Shown: in pieces, positions 34,155-44,809 of the stretch
Position numbering within the stretch: the first letter of the stretch is position 1
How the letters are laid out: each line of letters begins with the position of its first letter
Origin: Microbotryum silenes-acaulis
Taxonomy: Eukaryota; Basidiomycota; Microbotryomycetes; Microbotryales; Microbotryaceae
Reading direction: 5' to 3'
NCBI GenBank assembly: GCA_003665825.1
Contig: QPFY01000020.1
Coordinates: 124,001 to 188,000 of the forward strand
Length of the DNA stretch: 64,000 bases
Program-made: the position numbers and the translations under genes
Notes under the pieces: model-generated
Database searches by the model: none
What the model was told of the DNA's origin: nothing
The model's input: the letters and a program-made list of their open reading frames with translations, nothing else

Positions 34155-35516
34155 GTGTGAAACCAGTACTGACGCGGCAGTCGTAGCGGAAGAGAGGGCT
34201 CAGTCCCGCGGAGTAGATATCGAGTCCCAACAGAACCGAAACAACGACCCCAAGCTCGCCAAACCGCTCGTCCCAGCAGTCCGAAATGGTAGCGATGAGG
34301 CCTGAAGCCCGCCAAACCGCTCGTCCCAGCAGTCCGAAATGGTAGCGATTCGGCAGGCCTCATGATCGACGACGACGAGATGGGCTGTTGTATCCGTGAC
34401 GGCAAGCCCCGGCGCAAATATGCGAGTGGGTTGCCTGAGAGCGTGTTGCGCCGCGTCGAGAACGGTATCGACTAGGGGAGACGGGATGCCATCGATGTCA
34501 TCTGAAAGCTCCCCCACGGCCGCACCGACGCGGAAATGTATAGGGACGAGCATACCATGCGCGGCAGACCGATTGTTAGCCGAGGCCAAAAGACCGCAGC
34601 ACGTCAAGAAATGGTGGGGTTGGGTCTTCTGAGGTTGGGGCCTTCCGGGCTTTTTGTCGCAGGTGAATCGAGGACGTCGTTGCGCGTGCGCGAGCGCCAA
34701 AGTCTGATGACGACCACCGGCGGTTGCCTGTAGCAACGGACGACAATCGAGACGGTGGTCAGACTTACTGTGTGTTCTCATCTCCAGCGAAGGGTTCTAA
34801 ACTCAAGGCGAAAGTCACCGGATGATACTCACAAACTTGGCAAGCGACAATACCCAGTCTGCCTTGGTTTCGTTCGCAGATTGTCCGCAATCGCGTTTGA
34901 AGTCATGCCGAAGCGATGCTCGGCCGGGACGCTTCTGAACCTCTTGGGCGCGTTCGATGAACCGGTCTCGCTCGATGCCAGCGACCGAGTTCATCAAAGC
35001 AGAGGTCTCGCACATCACGATACGTGGGATGATCTCGTCTTCGAGGAAGTATCGGTCGGCATCACAGTCCAGCGGATACGACGTTAGAGCCTCGATCACA
35101 CTATCGTGTGCCGAAGTGTGGCGCGTTTCTGTTGGCGTCTTTGATTGTACAGGCGAACGCGGCGAGGGCGTGCGCGAGGGCGTGCGTGAGGCCGGCGACG
35201 ATGGCTCTAGAGGCGATGGCGTTAGCACGGGCGACGGCGGGGCCCATGATGTAGGCGACACTGGAGGCGGAGTCTATTGCAGGTGAGAGCCGGCGCGGAG
35301 CGTTGATCAGCGGTTGAAAAACTCACTTGCCTTCGGTAGCTCACAGCCCTTCTCTTCGAACGCAGTAGGTGAAGGCTCGACATTGATTGCATGCCAAGAA
35401 GTTGAGGACCGTGATCCCACGCCCTGCTCCGGCTCCAATGCATCTCGTGTCGGGCGCTCGTTGGGAAGGCAGACGTTGAACGGAGGACTGTGGCGAGGAG
35501 TGTGTTTCTCTGACAT
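32974..35516 (-). pseudogene. FunK1-type fungal kinase, decayed copy A
   Basis: The gene starts at ATG 35516 (MSEKHTPRH). After an intron near 35290-35330 come EIIPRIVMCETSALMNSVAG and WVLSLAKF, then MLVPIHFRVGAAVGELSDD and IFAPGLAVTDTTAHLVVVDH. These are typical of the FunK1 N-terminal half. The kinase core follows: LKIQYN (ATP lysine), IHHRDLSLGNILHYRG (catalytic loop) and LVDWDTAIV (DWD in place of DFG). Two TGA codons then break it at 33372-33370 and 33318-33316. The intact paralogue has ATYWFL where the second stop falls, so a Trp codon became TGA. Reading resumes to GMQPHSE and TAG at 32974. A 39-bp direct repeat at 34258-34349 distorts the middle. Exon borders in 34200-34800 are not resolved. 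FunK1 kinases are a family expanded in basidiomycetes. Confidence 0.75.
34258..34349 (+). repeat. Internal direct duplication, 39 bp units offset by 53 bp
   Basis: The 39 bases at 34258-34296 recur exactly at 34311-34349. The unit lies in the FunK1 pseudogene near the code for ATISDCWDERFGG. The extra copy adds out-of-place residues, consistent with decay after loss of selection. Confidence 0.85.
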
Positions 35517-36373
35517 AGTCTCATGAGCGATCAAGCGATAGAGTGATGAAAAGATGAAATGATGAAGCGATCAGCAGGGTCGCGTGTGCTGAGTGGTGGG
35601 TGGTGGGTGAAACAGCAAAAGGCGCGCCTATTAGCTTTCCCTCGCAGAGCCTCGCGTCCGCCAAACCAGGACCCCGAAAGCCCCGGCCGGAGGCGCATGT
35701 TTTTTTTTGAGAAAAAGACACAAATGCCCTCGGATTCTCGACTTCTGTAATGCTTGATATATCAGCTCACAACTAAGCGGGTAGCTTCTTGTAGCCGTTG
35801 TGATCAGCGCCGTATACTCAGAATAGAATTTCCAAAGATGCCGTGAGAAGTCAGTTATCACGGTCACAAAGTCAGGGGCCTCATCGATCGTCGACGCGTC
35901 GAGGCGCGTGAGTTCGCGTGCGCGCGCCTGAAGTTGGCGAGTTTGGCACTCCCTGGACAACGCCAGCGCCCCAAATGTCAATAAAAATTGACATTTTGGG
36001 ACGAAACCCACGTTTCGCCACACTGAGGCGCCTTTGCAGATTTTGAGATTTTTCCCGTGGGTCGACGCAATTTTGGCCTACCTTGAGCAGCCTTCGGCAT
36101 GACTTTGGGCCCGTTCACCTTCGAGACGCGGTTCGCGATGCTCGCGCTTGAACAAGTCACTTGCTATTTTCTGTAATCACTTCAGTTCAGTGGCTGTTAG
36201 GGATTAGATACGCCCGAGGCTGCCTGAGGTGCGGACTCAGAAGAGGGCGGCTTGAGAGCGGGCCTACTAGTAATGCCCATCAAGCCCCACACTGCCACAC
36301 TTTCTCCTCCACCAACCTCACACCAAGTACAAGCGACGCTGACCAGTTCATCGCTGCATCGCTCGGACAGATC
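35517..36373. other. Divergent region between two FunK1 genes
   Basis: It holds the upstream regions of the decayed (-) and intact (+) FunK1 copies. It contains a T-run at 35700-35708 and a hairpin-forming palindrome at 35973-35996. The frame of the plus-strand kinase stays open from 36161 but has no ATG before 36374, so an upstream exon could exist here. Confidence 0.4.
35973..35996. repeat. Short palindrome with AAAA loop
   Basis: The arms AAATGTCAAT and ATTGACATTT are exact inverse complements around AAAA. The outer bases CC and GG extend the pairing with one bulge. It could be a protein-binding site or the end of a small element; no partner copy was seen. Confidence 0.6.
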
Positions 36374-37693
36374 ATGAGAGAGAAGCAAGGCGGTCGCCCT
36401 CGCCTTCGCCTTCCTAGCCCACCCTGCAAGCGCCAATTCCAACTGTGCCCTTTCTTTCGCTACGAGTGTGCTCGTAACATCGGTTTCAAGGCAGTAGCAT
36501 TCATCACATGGTACCTTCGACCTCCCGAGCTCGAAGACGATGTCCCTCTCGTCGCTCGCACCGTCGAGTTCATTGACGAGGAACCCGTCGAGCTCCTCAG
36601 CTGCGCAGTCGCGCGCGGCGGATCGAACTTCAGTCGCAGCACCGCTGTGTTCCACCTGACCCGTCCAAGTCTGATGGGGCCGGACACTTCTTCGATATCC
36701 GATCCACCGTACTCCTTTGTACTCAAAATTCAATATACCAGATACGGGTGCGTCGGGCACGAAGCTAACGTGCTGCGAATGATCGACGAGCGTTGTATTG
36801 CTGCATCGCCGGAAGTGTCGTCCTTGATCTTCAGCCACACCAACCGTCTCGAACAGGCCAAGTCGTTCGATCTTCATTGCTCGCAAATGAACGACAGCGA
36901 CTTTTCGCTGGTGGAAGGAAGGTATTCTCATCGACGAGTACGACGGCGCAAACTGGACCTGGTCATCCTACGCAATCCCACTCCGCTGCCCACGCAGGTT
37001 GATTGCGGTCAAGATCGTTCCCGCCCGGTGGAGGACGCTTACCAAGTTTTCGACCAGCTGCTCACACTTTTACCGATTCTCTACGATCTCGGCATCCACC
37101 ATCGCGACTTGTCGCCAGGCAATATCCTGCATCATCGAGGACAACTTGTTCTGGTCGATTGGGATACTGGAATCGTCGCGCCCCCGGGGGAGCCTGTCCC
37201 GATAGGTGCAGTCGATGGTACCGGGTCGGTCAGGGTCACCCTCGCTATGACTCCCTTCGATGTGCTTGCCTGGTTCCGCATGAAAGGTCGGACCAAACTA
37301 CCAACGCACATACTGGCGAACGATCTAGAATCCGCGACCTACTGGTTTTTAATCGTTCTGCGCTCGTTCCGGGTGCAGTCGTGGGAGACCGCGGCTTGGA
37401 GGGCCTGGGCGGCGCTGAAACTACCGCCGCACCCGCAACTGTGCTTGGAGGTTCTCGCATGTGCACGTTTGGAACTTTGGGGCAACGCCGACGAGGATTT
37501 GTACTGGCGCAATGCGCTCCTCAAAGCTGTGCGAGATCTCTGTCCGGCGGAAGGCCAGGTGGTCGACATGTTCACGCGTATCCTCCCCGTCTGGCGTGAC
37601 ATACCGAACGTTCATCAACTCACCAAAGACAGGATGGCGACGATGCAGGCCAAGATGAGAGACATTCTCGCATTGCAGCCTCGCTCCGAGTAG
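36374..37693 (+). CDS. FunK1-type fungal protein kinase
   Basis: An intronless frame of 439 residues from ATG 36374. It has a complete kinase core: SRSTAVFHLTRPS in place of the glycine loop; Lys118 in FVLKIQY; a helix-C glutamate in GHEANVLRM; the catalytic loop IHHRDLSPGNILHHRG with Asp245; the metal site LVDWDTGIV with Asp262; and the family mark HILANDLESATYWFL after the activation segment. FunK1 (Pkinase_fungal) proteins are expanded in mushrooms and relatives; substrates are mostly unknown. Compared with the decayed copies, the region before the kinase core (PIHF...VVVDH) is missing, so this gene is short at its N-terminus or has upstream exons not found. It is the only copy here without stops and may have supplied or outlived the pseudogenes. 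Confidence 0.8.
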   Translation: MREKQGGRPRLRLPSPPCKRQFQLCPFFRYECARNIGFKAVAFITWYLRPPELEDDVPLVARTVEFIDEEPVELLSCAVARGGSNFSRSTAVFHLTRPSLMGPDTSSISDPPYSFVLKIQYTRYGCVGHEANVLRMIDERCIAASPEVSSLIFSHTNRLEQAKSFDLHCSQMNDSDFSLVEGRYSHRRVRRRKLDLVILRNPTPLPTQVDCGQDRSRPVEDAYQVFDQLLTLLPILYDLGIHHRDLSPGNILHHRGQLVLVDWDTGIVAPPGEPVPIGAVDGTGSVRVTLAMTPFDVLAWFRMKGRTKLPTHILANDLESATYWFLIVLRSFRVQSWETAAWRAWAALKLPPHPQLCLEVLACARLELWGNADEDLYWRNALLKAVRDLCPAEGQVVDMFTRILPVWRDIPNVHQLTKDRMATMQAKMRDILALQPRSE

Positions 37694-37970
37694 TTGTACC
37701 CTTTCGTTCTTCTCTGTTCTTGCTGATGTATCTAGTTCTCTCCTTCATTGTTGGCATCCCATCTTGTACCTTTGAAAAACTTCCAGTCGTTAGTGAAGAA
37801 GTTTTGCTCCCCAAATCTCGACATCTCTCATCGATGGCCTACATGTCACCATAACAATAATCCTTACAAGCCTAGACACACTTCCGTTCACTCCGAACCA
37901 TTCCCTTCCATCCCACCCAAGTCCCAACCCCTCGATCTCAACTATTTTTCCATCGCCCTTTCCCAAGTTT

Positions 37971-39499
37971 TCACCCTTGCCTCGCTTTCCAAATCGCATC
38001 GACCTGCGCGCGTTCTTCCTCGGTCCACAACTCGTCGTTCCAAAGCATAGAACCCGTACCTCGTCGTGTTCCTCTTCCGTCTGGTTCGTATGACAAACAG
38101 GAGGTTAGTGAGTAATTCTGCACGGAAGTTCCTCCGCCTAGGTGGCACCACCTCCGAAATGGGAAATGCTCACAGGCCATGATGGTCGCGGCTGGGAAGG
38201 GGGCTTCCCATAAATCGAGGAATCGCATCTGTCTCGGAAACTTGGCCCTATTCGGTGAAGAATGAAAACTCGGAATTCAGATCAGCTTCATCCCCAGAGG
38301 GTGAAATTCGACCCTCAACCCATGATACCAGAACTCACAAATCGATCCCGCCATACTTCTCCGCTTCTTTCCTCGACTTGGGTTTGGGCCTAATCACCAT
38401 GACCACATCCTTCAGCGTCTTGAAGTACTTCAAATCATCAACCCGAGCATCCACATCCTTCGGTTCAAATGCAACGATGGTGATCATCTGCAGATTGACG
38501 AAGTCCCTCAAGGAGAAATCGCCCAAAGTCCATCCCATTGCGTCCATCTCGATATTCAGACTTTTGAGACTCGTTCTCGATCCTTTGGCGATCATTGGTA
38601 ACAACGATTGAGCAAAAGAGCCGATCGCCAAGGCTTCGAGATGGAAGCTATCGAGGTCGAGGGTTTGGAGTAGGTTCGAGACGTGTTCGAAATGGCCGTA
38701 GACGACGAGGTCTTTGAGGGCGACGAAGCGGTCGAGGACCATGGACAGTAAACTGAGGTCGCTGTCGAGGTAAGAGGATTCGATGACGAGTGAGGTGATT
38801 TGCCGTCGCCATCGGGTGATCTGTGCGGGTAGCAAAGGCCGGAGTCAGGGAGGGAGAGAGATGGGAAAGGAGTCAAGCGAGCTGACCTCTGAAATGATGT
38901 AGAGCATATCGAGACCGAGGAAGCCTTTGAGCGTCACCTCATGAAGAGCTTGGCACTGTAATACAGAAGACCGAGCTTTAATCGGTTCTGTCCACGCAAG
39001 AATTCGCGTCCGCACCCACACCCTTGAAACTGACCATCTCAAACAAGGGCGCGATCTTGTCCATCGTAAAACTCATCATCGTCATACCCTCCAACTCGTC
39101 ATACACCTCTCGATCCCCCTCAAAGCTCGCATCCAACACCAAAGTCCTCACATGTTTCCTCAACGCTTCATTCTGATACAACGCCTCGTGCAGGCCTAGA
39201 TTCTTGAGTCGACAGACCGTCCTTCTCAATTCGCGTTCGCCTCGATTAATAGTAGCCCCGAACTCAACCTCTTCCTGTTCAGTCAAGGGTTGGGGATCCC
39301 ATTCTTCGACAATTTCAAGTCGGACATCACGATAGAGCAACTCGACGCTAAAACGGAGAAAAGCCTTCGAGACGAGACATATTCGAGCGAGGTCGACGAA
39401 AGGGGCTGGGTCGAACGTTTCGGGAAAGTCGTAGAGCGATTCGAGGATCAGCGGGATCAGTTCGATCGGGAGGGAGGCGGGACCGGCGGGTGCGGACAT
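37971..39499 (-). CDS. F-box/LRR-type protein
   Basis: Five exons, 39499-39035, 38955-38887, 38820-38339, 38247-38174 and 38080-37971, join in phase to 399 residues. The start SLPIELIPLILESLYDFPET followed by ARICLVSKAFLRFSVELLYR has the spacing of a divergent F-box (LP-x-E-ll, later a C-l-V-s-k step). Leucine-rich segments then follow (VRTLVLDAS, LHEVTLKGFLGLDML, ITSLVIESSYLDSDLSLL, LKDLVVYGHF, LEALAIGSF, LKSLNIEMDAMGW). Such proteins usually bind Skp1 and present substrates to SCF ubiquitin ligases; the partner is unknown. An in-frame upstream ATG at 39634 would add 45 residues; 39499 was chosen because the F-box then lies at the N-terminus. A frameshifted paralogue lies at 31536-31925. Confidence 0.7.
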
Positions 39500-39657
39500 G
39501 GAAGAGTCTTGGTCGATCTTTGTTGTGTCTATTGTCGAGAGAGTACCTGTAGCTGTCTTGGCCGGCGTCCCAGCGGCGAGTATAGGGTGCGCAGGCCATT
39601 TCTGCCACGCTACGTCAAGTCCCGCCGAGCGCATTAATCAGCTCTTGCGACCCACTG

Positions 39658-40002
39658 TCACCAGAGGGACCACAACCCACCTCTCCTCAGCGCTTGTTGA
39701 GCACTAACACTCTCGGCCTGCTGATCGAACGTGCTCTGCCTCTCCGGATCCAACCTCTGCGCGGCTTTGATCTCCCAATGATGCGTCGTCACGTCGAGCA
39801 CTTTGGCCATCACGTGCGAGCGGTGACTGCCCATCATTAAGTTCCTTCGCAAGCCCCGGCGAGGTTGTTGCACGCCTCCTCCATTGGGAGCAACAGCAAC
39901 AGCTTGAGGAACGGGTGCTGCACCTGGTCCAGTAGGTCGAGGTGGTCCAGCATGGGGTGCTCCAGCAGGGGGTAGGGGTGCGAGACGTTGGTTCGTCGCC
40001 AT
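39658..40002 (-). CDS. Hypothetical small Ala/Pro-rich protein
   Basis: A 114-residue frame starts at ATG 40002. The first half is Ala/Pro/Gly-rich. The second half (RRNLMMGSHRSHVMAKVLDV and a Gln/Arg-rich helix) looks more ordered. The open frame extends upstream to about 40218 without ATG, so a 5' exon may be missing. The product is not recognised. It lies between the F-box gene and OST3, all on the minus strand. Confidence 0.3.
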   Translation of the reverse strand: MATNQRLAPLPPAGAPHAGPPRPTGPGAAPVPQAVAVAPNGGGVQQPRRGLRRNLMMGSHRSHVMAKVLDVTTHHWEIKAAQRLDPERQSTFDQQAESVSAQQALRRGGLWSLW

Positions 40003-40450
40003 GTGTCGACCTCTTGATGAACGAGTGGGCGTGTCCGCGCGACGGTCGTGTGTCTCCGTTCGCCAGTGCTGGTCGGCGAGTCGATACGATCCGAAAGTTT
40101 CTACAGTCTTGATGAAAGATAGGAAATACACTCGAGCTCGCTGGCGACCGTCGAGGCGGCGCTGAGCACGGCTGAAGAGCCGATGACGATGACGAGCCAC
40201 GGCGAAGAAGGCCAACACGAACGCGACCCGACCCCATGGCCGCTAGCGATCTTGGGCGATCCGATATCCGGGGCTACCCCACTTGCAAGACCATGCGCCT
40301 CGGTGGTGCTCTCTCCAAAAATATAAACAACCATATTGATCCTTCGCGAGATACCTTGTTTTTCAACAAAGAAGAAAAAAAGCTACCCTCGATCAAAATC
40401 TACGATAATTTTCGTGCGAGGAGCAATGGTATTATTCATCATCCCTCAAA

Positions 40451-41942
40451 TCAGAAAATCTTGAACGGATCTGTCCCCCCCCCCAGCACTCCGGAGAATT
40501 AGTGCTGATCAATTCAAACAAGTCCCGAGGCTTTCATCAAACTTACATCCCCCCTGCTTGACCTTGAAGATGCTCATCACGACCCCGGCCATGATGACGA
40601 CGATCGCGGTCCAGATGTACACCCCGACGCGTTGCTTGACCGGATCTCTGACCGTCGGCAAGATGTACGCCAACGTGTAGGCCGAGAACCCCAACAGACC
40701 ATCTAGGTGGGGCCAAACGAGTACAAGAATCAGCGTCGAGCCGGGTTCGATTGCTATAGTCGACTGGACTCACAGCAAGCGGCGATGATGTGCGTTTCGG
40801 CACCGAACTGGTTCGAGTACCCAGGTTGGATGTACATCGTCGTACCCTCGCGTGTCATTTGCGAGTAAGGCGGATGACGAATCTGGTTCCACATGTAGCC
40901 ACCGTTCATCAACAAGATGATGGACTGTAGTGTGTATTCGGGATGCGGGGGCAAGGTCAGTTTCGGTTCGGGCAAGCAGGCAAGCGAGTGCTTACCAGAA
41001 CACCAGCGGCCCAGATATAAGTCTGCGACGCGATGAGGTACAACACCGACGAAGCCTTCCAGATCGTCAATCCGAGCGAGACAAAGATGAAGACGGTGCC
41101 GAACGCCTTGGTGCGGTCGATGGGACGCGAGAAGGAGATGGGCACCTGCGCGTTCGCCTTGAGCCACGCCGAGATCCCCTCGGCATTGTAGCCTCTGTTC
41201 TCGGGTAGTGTGGTTAGGGGGAATGAGTGGGACTGAGTATTGAACTTCCATGTCAGGTAGGGAAGGCTCACAATCGACTCAGGTCGGTGGTGATGGGAGA
41301 GGAGCGAGCGCCTTCACTTCTCGGTCCTTCGGTCGGCAGGAACGTTTGGAACGTCGGAGCAGTTTGTAGTCCAAGCTGATCAATGGATCGAGAATGACGT
41401 GTCAGCTGAGAATCTGTAGCACAGAGCAGCTGCAGTACAACGCTCGGCCCCACACGTTCCCTGCACGCTCTAGACCCCGCCGACGCACCCTCTGGTAGAT
41501 CTGCTGACCATCGGCGAAATCGAGCACGGCAAAAAAGTGGTTCTCGTCGACCTTCTTTTGTTGACTCTGCCATTGCTTGGCCAAGAGGTCGTACTCGGGT
41601 TGGACTTGGCTGCGGGTAGGAAAGCGGAGACGAGCAAGCGCAGATCGGGAGCGCCACGTCGTCGTCGTCGGATCAGCCCATATTCCCTCCAGCGCTCAGC
41701 AGGTACAGCACCACTCACTGGCAGGGCTGACAATTGAACTGCTTCCCCATGGCGGTCAACAAGATGCTGACACTGTAATCGCGAGGCGACTGGGTGATGT
41801 GGTCGTACAGTGCCGTATCGAGCTTGATGAGCCCATTGCGTTGCAAACTGCGGATCTTGGCCGCGTCATAGTTCTCGGACTTTTGGGCGAAGACGAGCAG
41901 TGGAACTGAAGCAGCTAGTGCTGCGACGAGTCGGATCAGCAT
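40451..41942 (-). CDS. OST3: Oligosaccharyltransferase subunit Ost3/Ost6
   Basis: Seven exons, 41942-41719, 41609-41489, 41375-41272, 41194-40996, 40924-40774, 40702-40547 and 40470-40451, join in phase to 324 residues. The last exon codes only for the tail ending YPFKIF. Ost3/Ost6 is a subunit of the ER complex that transfers glycans to Asn; its lumenal thioredoxin-like domain holds substrate cysteines. Seen: a signal peptide (MLIRLVAALAASVPLLVFA), the redox motif Cys71-Gln-Pro-Cys74, PEYDLLAKQW, FFAVLDFADGQQIYQ and LGLQTAPTFQTFLP (thioredoxin fold). Four membrane segments follow (FGTVFIFVSLGLTIW, VLYLIASQTYIWAAGVL, the NGGYMWNQIRHPPY block with HIIAACYGLLGFSAYTLAYI, and VYIWTAIVVIMAGVVMSIF). 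The motif NGGYMWNQIR is a family hallmark. Confidence 0.93.
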
Positions 41943-43131
41943 CGTCGAGCGGGTGCGTTCGACGGTGTAGCGACGGGAAGGACGACGACCCGTGCTGGGC
42001 CAGCGCCATGCATTCGTCTCGACAGAGCGCGCGCGGGGCTAGGCGGGGCTCGTTCGAAAGCGCGCCGAGTTTGCGCTCTTCAAGCCCACTGGCACGGAAT
42101 CGGACGCGGAGTCGCCGCCGCTCAATTAGTTGGAATATCTCGCACTTGCTCATATCACCACTCGATAAGCTTCAATGGGCTCATTTTATATCTCTCTTGT
42201 AATCCTTGCCAAGTCCAGCAACGCTCTCACTTGCTCATGCGCGAGGCTCGGTGACCCCGGACCCGGCGAGTGAGTTTCACTGACGACTGGCCCTCATCCC
42301 ATCCCACCCTCACACCAAGACGATACAGTATTCAAAACAATCTGTTCATTAATCAAAATGTTCTATCGTTCAGGTTGCAGGAGTGTCTTGGTGAGTGCTG
42401 TCGCTCGTCTTGCGTCGCACCGACCGCACCCTTATCACGTGACATTCGCACCTCCACCCCCACACGCCGGTTGGCAGCCCGTCTCCACGAGTCACCCTGC
42501 GCCACACCCCACTCGAACCACCTTTGTACCATTCCAGACCGACGATTTGGTGAAGGGTGAATTGACCTCCAATACCTGGTGGGTGATTGTGCACTCATCG
42601 CGGCCTTACCATGTGACCGTGGCAAGCCGCCTCTCGGCGCCGGGTGTTCACCCCCACATTCGCAATGACACCTCGCGCGGTCCTCGGCAACGATCCATGG
42701 GTATTGCGGCATACTCTCGGTAAGGCGACTGTCTTTGAACCGTTGGTATACCATGACCACTCGGTGCCGTGACTAGAGCCCTTGACAGACCTCGATAAAT
42801 GACTTCGATTGCCTCAACATCGTCGGTGAACTTCGTGAGTAGAGGGTGAATCTCCCACTTGGTCTCTCAGAAAATGCAAGACGGACAACGGTCAGCTCCC
42901 TATGACGCACACCACTTCGCGTCTCTGATGATATCCAGCTCGTCTCGATTAGTGCACTGACACAGTCGTTCGCCGATGGATCACTCCTACGACTTTTCGA
43001 GCGTCCAAGTCCAACGCTGAGGCACGCTCGGAGGGCCTCGATGAGAGGTGCAGAAAGTTTGAGGGATTCATTAACCACTCCCAACATTCTAATTCTTTCG
43101 TTGCAAAGTAAATTACGAAGAGAGAGAGAGA
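41943..43131. other. Intergenic region upstream of OST3
   Basis: It holds the OST3 promoter. A 121-codon plus-strand frame (42358-42723) and an overlapping minus frame show no motif and are not called. A GA dinucleotide run at about 43118-43137 abuts the inverted kinase fragment. Confidence 0.4.
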
Positions 43132-43364
43132 GAGAGAACTAGAAACATCATCAGGAACGAAAAGTCTACTCGGAGTGAGGTTGCAATCCAAGATACTCTC
43201 TCATCTTGACCTGCATGTCCTTCATCAAAGCTTTGGTTCGTTCGAGATGGTCTGGAAGGAGGCCCCAGGCGGGAAAGAAACGTGTGAGCATGTCGACCAC
43301 CTTTCCTTCCGCCGGATCGAGATCCCGAACAGCTTCGAGCAGCTCATTGCGCTTGCGTTGGTCC
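43132..43364 (-). repeat. Inverted arm C: FunK1 3' end in opposite orientation
   Basis: About 233 bp carrying the FunK1 C-terminus (from KDQRKRNELLEAV to LQPHSE) on the minus strand. It matches 44348-44580 in inverse orientation with about four differences in the part compared. It abuts the start of copy B at 43365-43366, so the two form a fold-back structure with a 983-bp centre. Copies A and B agree with each other at those four positions, so C is the more diverged one. Confidence 0.85.
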
Positions 43365-43365
43365 T

Positions 43366-44809
43366 CCATATCATTCATCACAAAGTACCTTCGAGAAGTC
43401 GGAGACGATGCTCCCCTCATCGGCCGCACCGTCGATTTCATTGACGAGGAGCCCGTCGAGCTCATCGACTCCGCAGTTGCAAGCGGCGGGTCCATCTTTA
43501 GCCGCAGCACCGCTGTGTTCCAGCTGACCCGACCAAGCCTCATGGTGTCACCGCCGGCTTCAACTCCAACACCGTCTTTCATGCTCAAGATCCAATACAA
43601 TACGCCCAATCGCGTCGAGTCCGAAGCGCGGGTTTTGCGAATGATTGAGCAGCGTTGTGCGTCCGCTTCTCCCGAACTGTCAGCGCTGATCCTCAGCCAC
43701 ACCGCTCGTCTAGAGAAGGCCAAGTCGTTCGGCCTTCATTTCTCGCAAATGAGGGACATGAGCCTGCCGGAAGAAGAATCTCAACAACGAATTCAGCGAC
43801 GGAAGCTTGACTTGCTCATTCTGCGCAATCCTACTCCGCTTCCCACCCGAGTTGACCGCGCTGCGAGTCGACGCTACCCGCTCAAGGATGCGTACCATGT
43901 TTTCGACCAGCTACTCACGCTTCTACCGGTTCTCTTCGATCTCGGCATTCACCATCGCGACCTGTCGCTCGGCAACATTCTCCACTATCGAGGACATCTT
44001 GTTCTGGTCGATTGGGACACGGCCATTGTTGCGCCCTCGGATGAGCGCGTCCCGATTTGTGCTGCAGATGACCGCAGTGAAGAATCCGTCAGGGTGACGC
44101 TCACCACGACCCCCTTCAGCGTTCTTCTCTGGATTCTCAAGGAAGGTTGAATGGATCTTCCATCTCACATTCTGGCGAACGATCTAGAGTCGGCGACGTA
44201 CTGATTCATGCTCGTCTTGGGTTCCTTCCGGGAGGAATCGACGGGCACCGGGGTCTGGAAGGCGCTGTACCTGGCGCCGATGCGCGCGCCACCGTCCTTG
44301 GGCCTTCTCGCCTCTGCCCGTCTGAACCTTTGGGGCAATTACGTCAAGGACCAACGCAAGCGCAATGAGCTGCTCGAAGCTGTTCGGGATCTTGATCCGG
44401 CGGAAGGAAAGGTGGTCGACATGTTCACACGTTTCTTTCCCGCCTGGGGCCTCCTTCCAGACCATCTCGAACGAACCAAAGCTTTGATGAAGGACATGCA
44501 GGTCAAGATGGGAGAGTATCTTGGAATGCAACCTCACTCCGAGTAGACTTTTCGTTCCTGATGATGTTTCTAGTTCTCTCTTTCATTGTTGGGATCCCAT
44601 TTCGTAACTTTGGGGAACCAGTGGGAACCCGTGAAATCGACGGGATGATGAAACTTAAACAGACTAGGAGAATCTGAACAGTATACATGATTTAAACAAA
44701 GATACAGAACCACAATATGGAGTACAGCAGAGGAACTATTTTCCATTCATCGTCGACACAGCCTGCCCGTTGCTTCTTGCCCACAATCTCGTCGCATAGT
44801 CGGTTCAAC
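43366..44809 (+). pseudogene. FunK1-type kinase, decayed copy B (inverted duplicate)
   Basis: It carries the same kinase core as copy A, from SFITKYLREVGDDAPLIG through IHHRDLSLGNILHYRG and LVDWDTAIV. It has the same two TGA codons (44148-44150 and 44202-44204) and the same C-terminus ending HSE with TAG at 44546. It starts abruptly inside the gene and has no N-terminal half. Downstream it includes about 100 bp that in copy A belong to the Helitron remnant, up to 44809. Not functional as a kinase. Confidence 0.85.

Noticed and set aside
42358..42723. 121-codon plus-strand frame upstream of OST3
   Set aside because: It overlaps a minus-strand frame of similar length, and neither shows a domain or splice partner.
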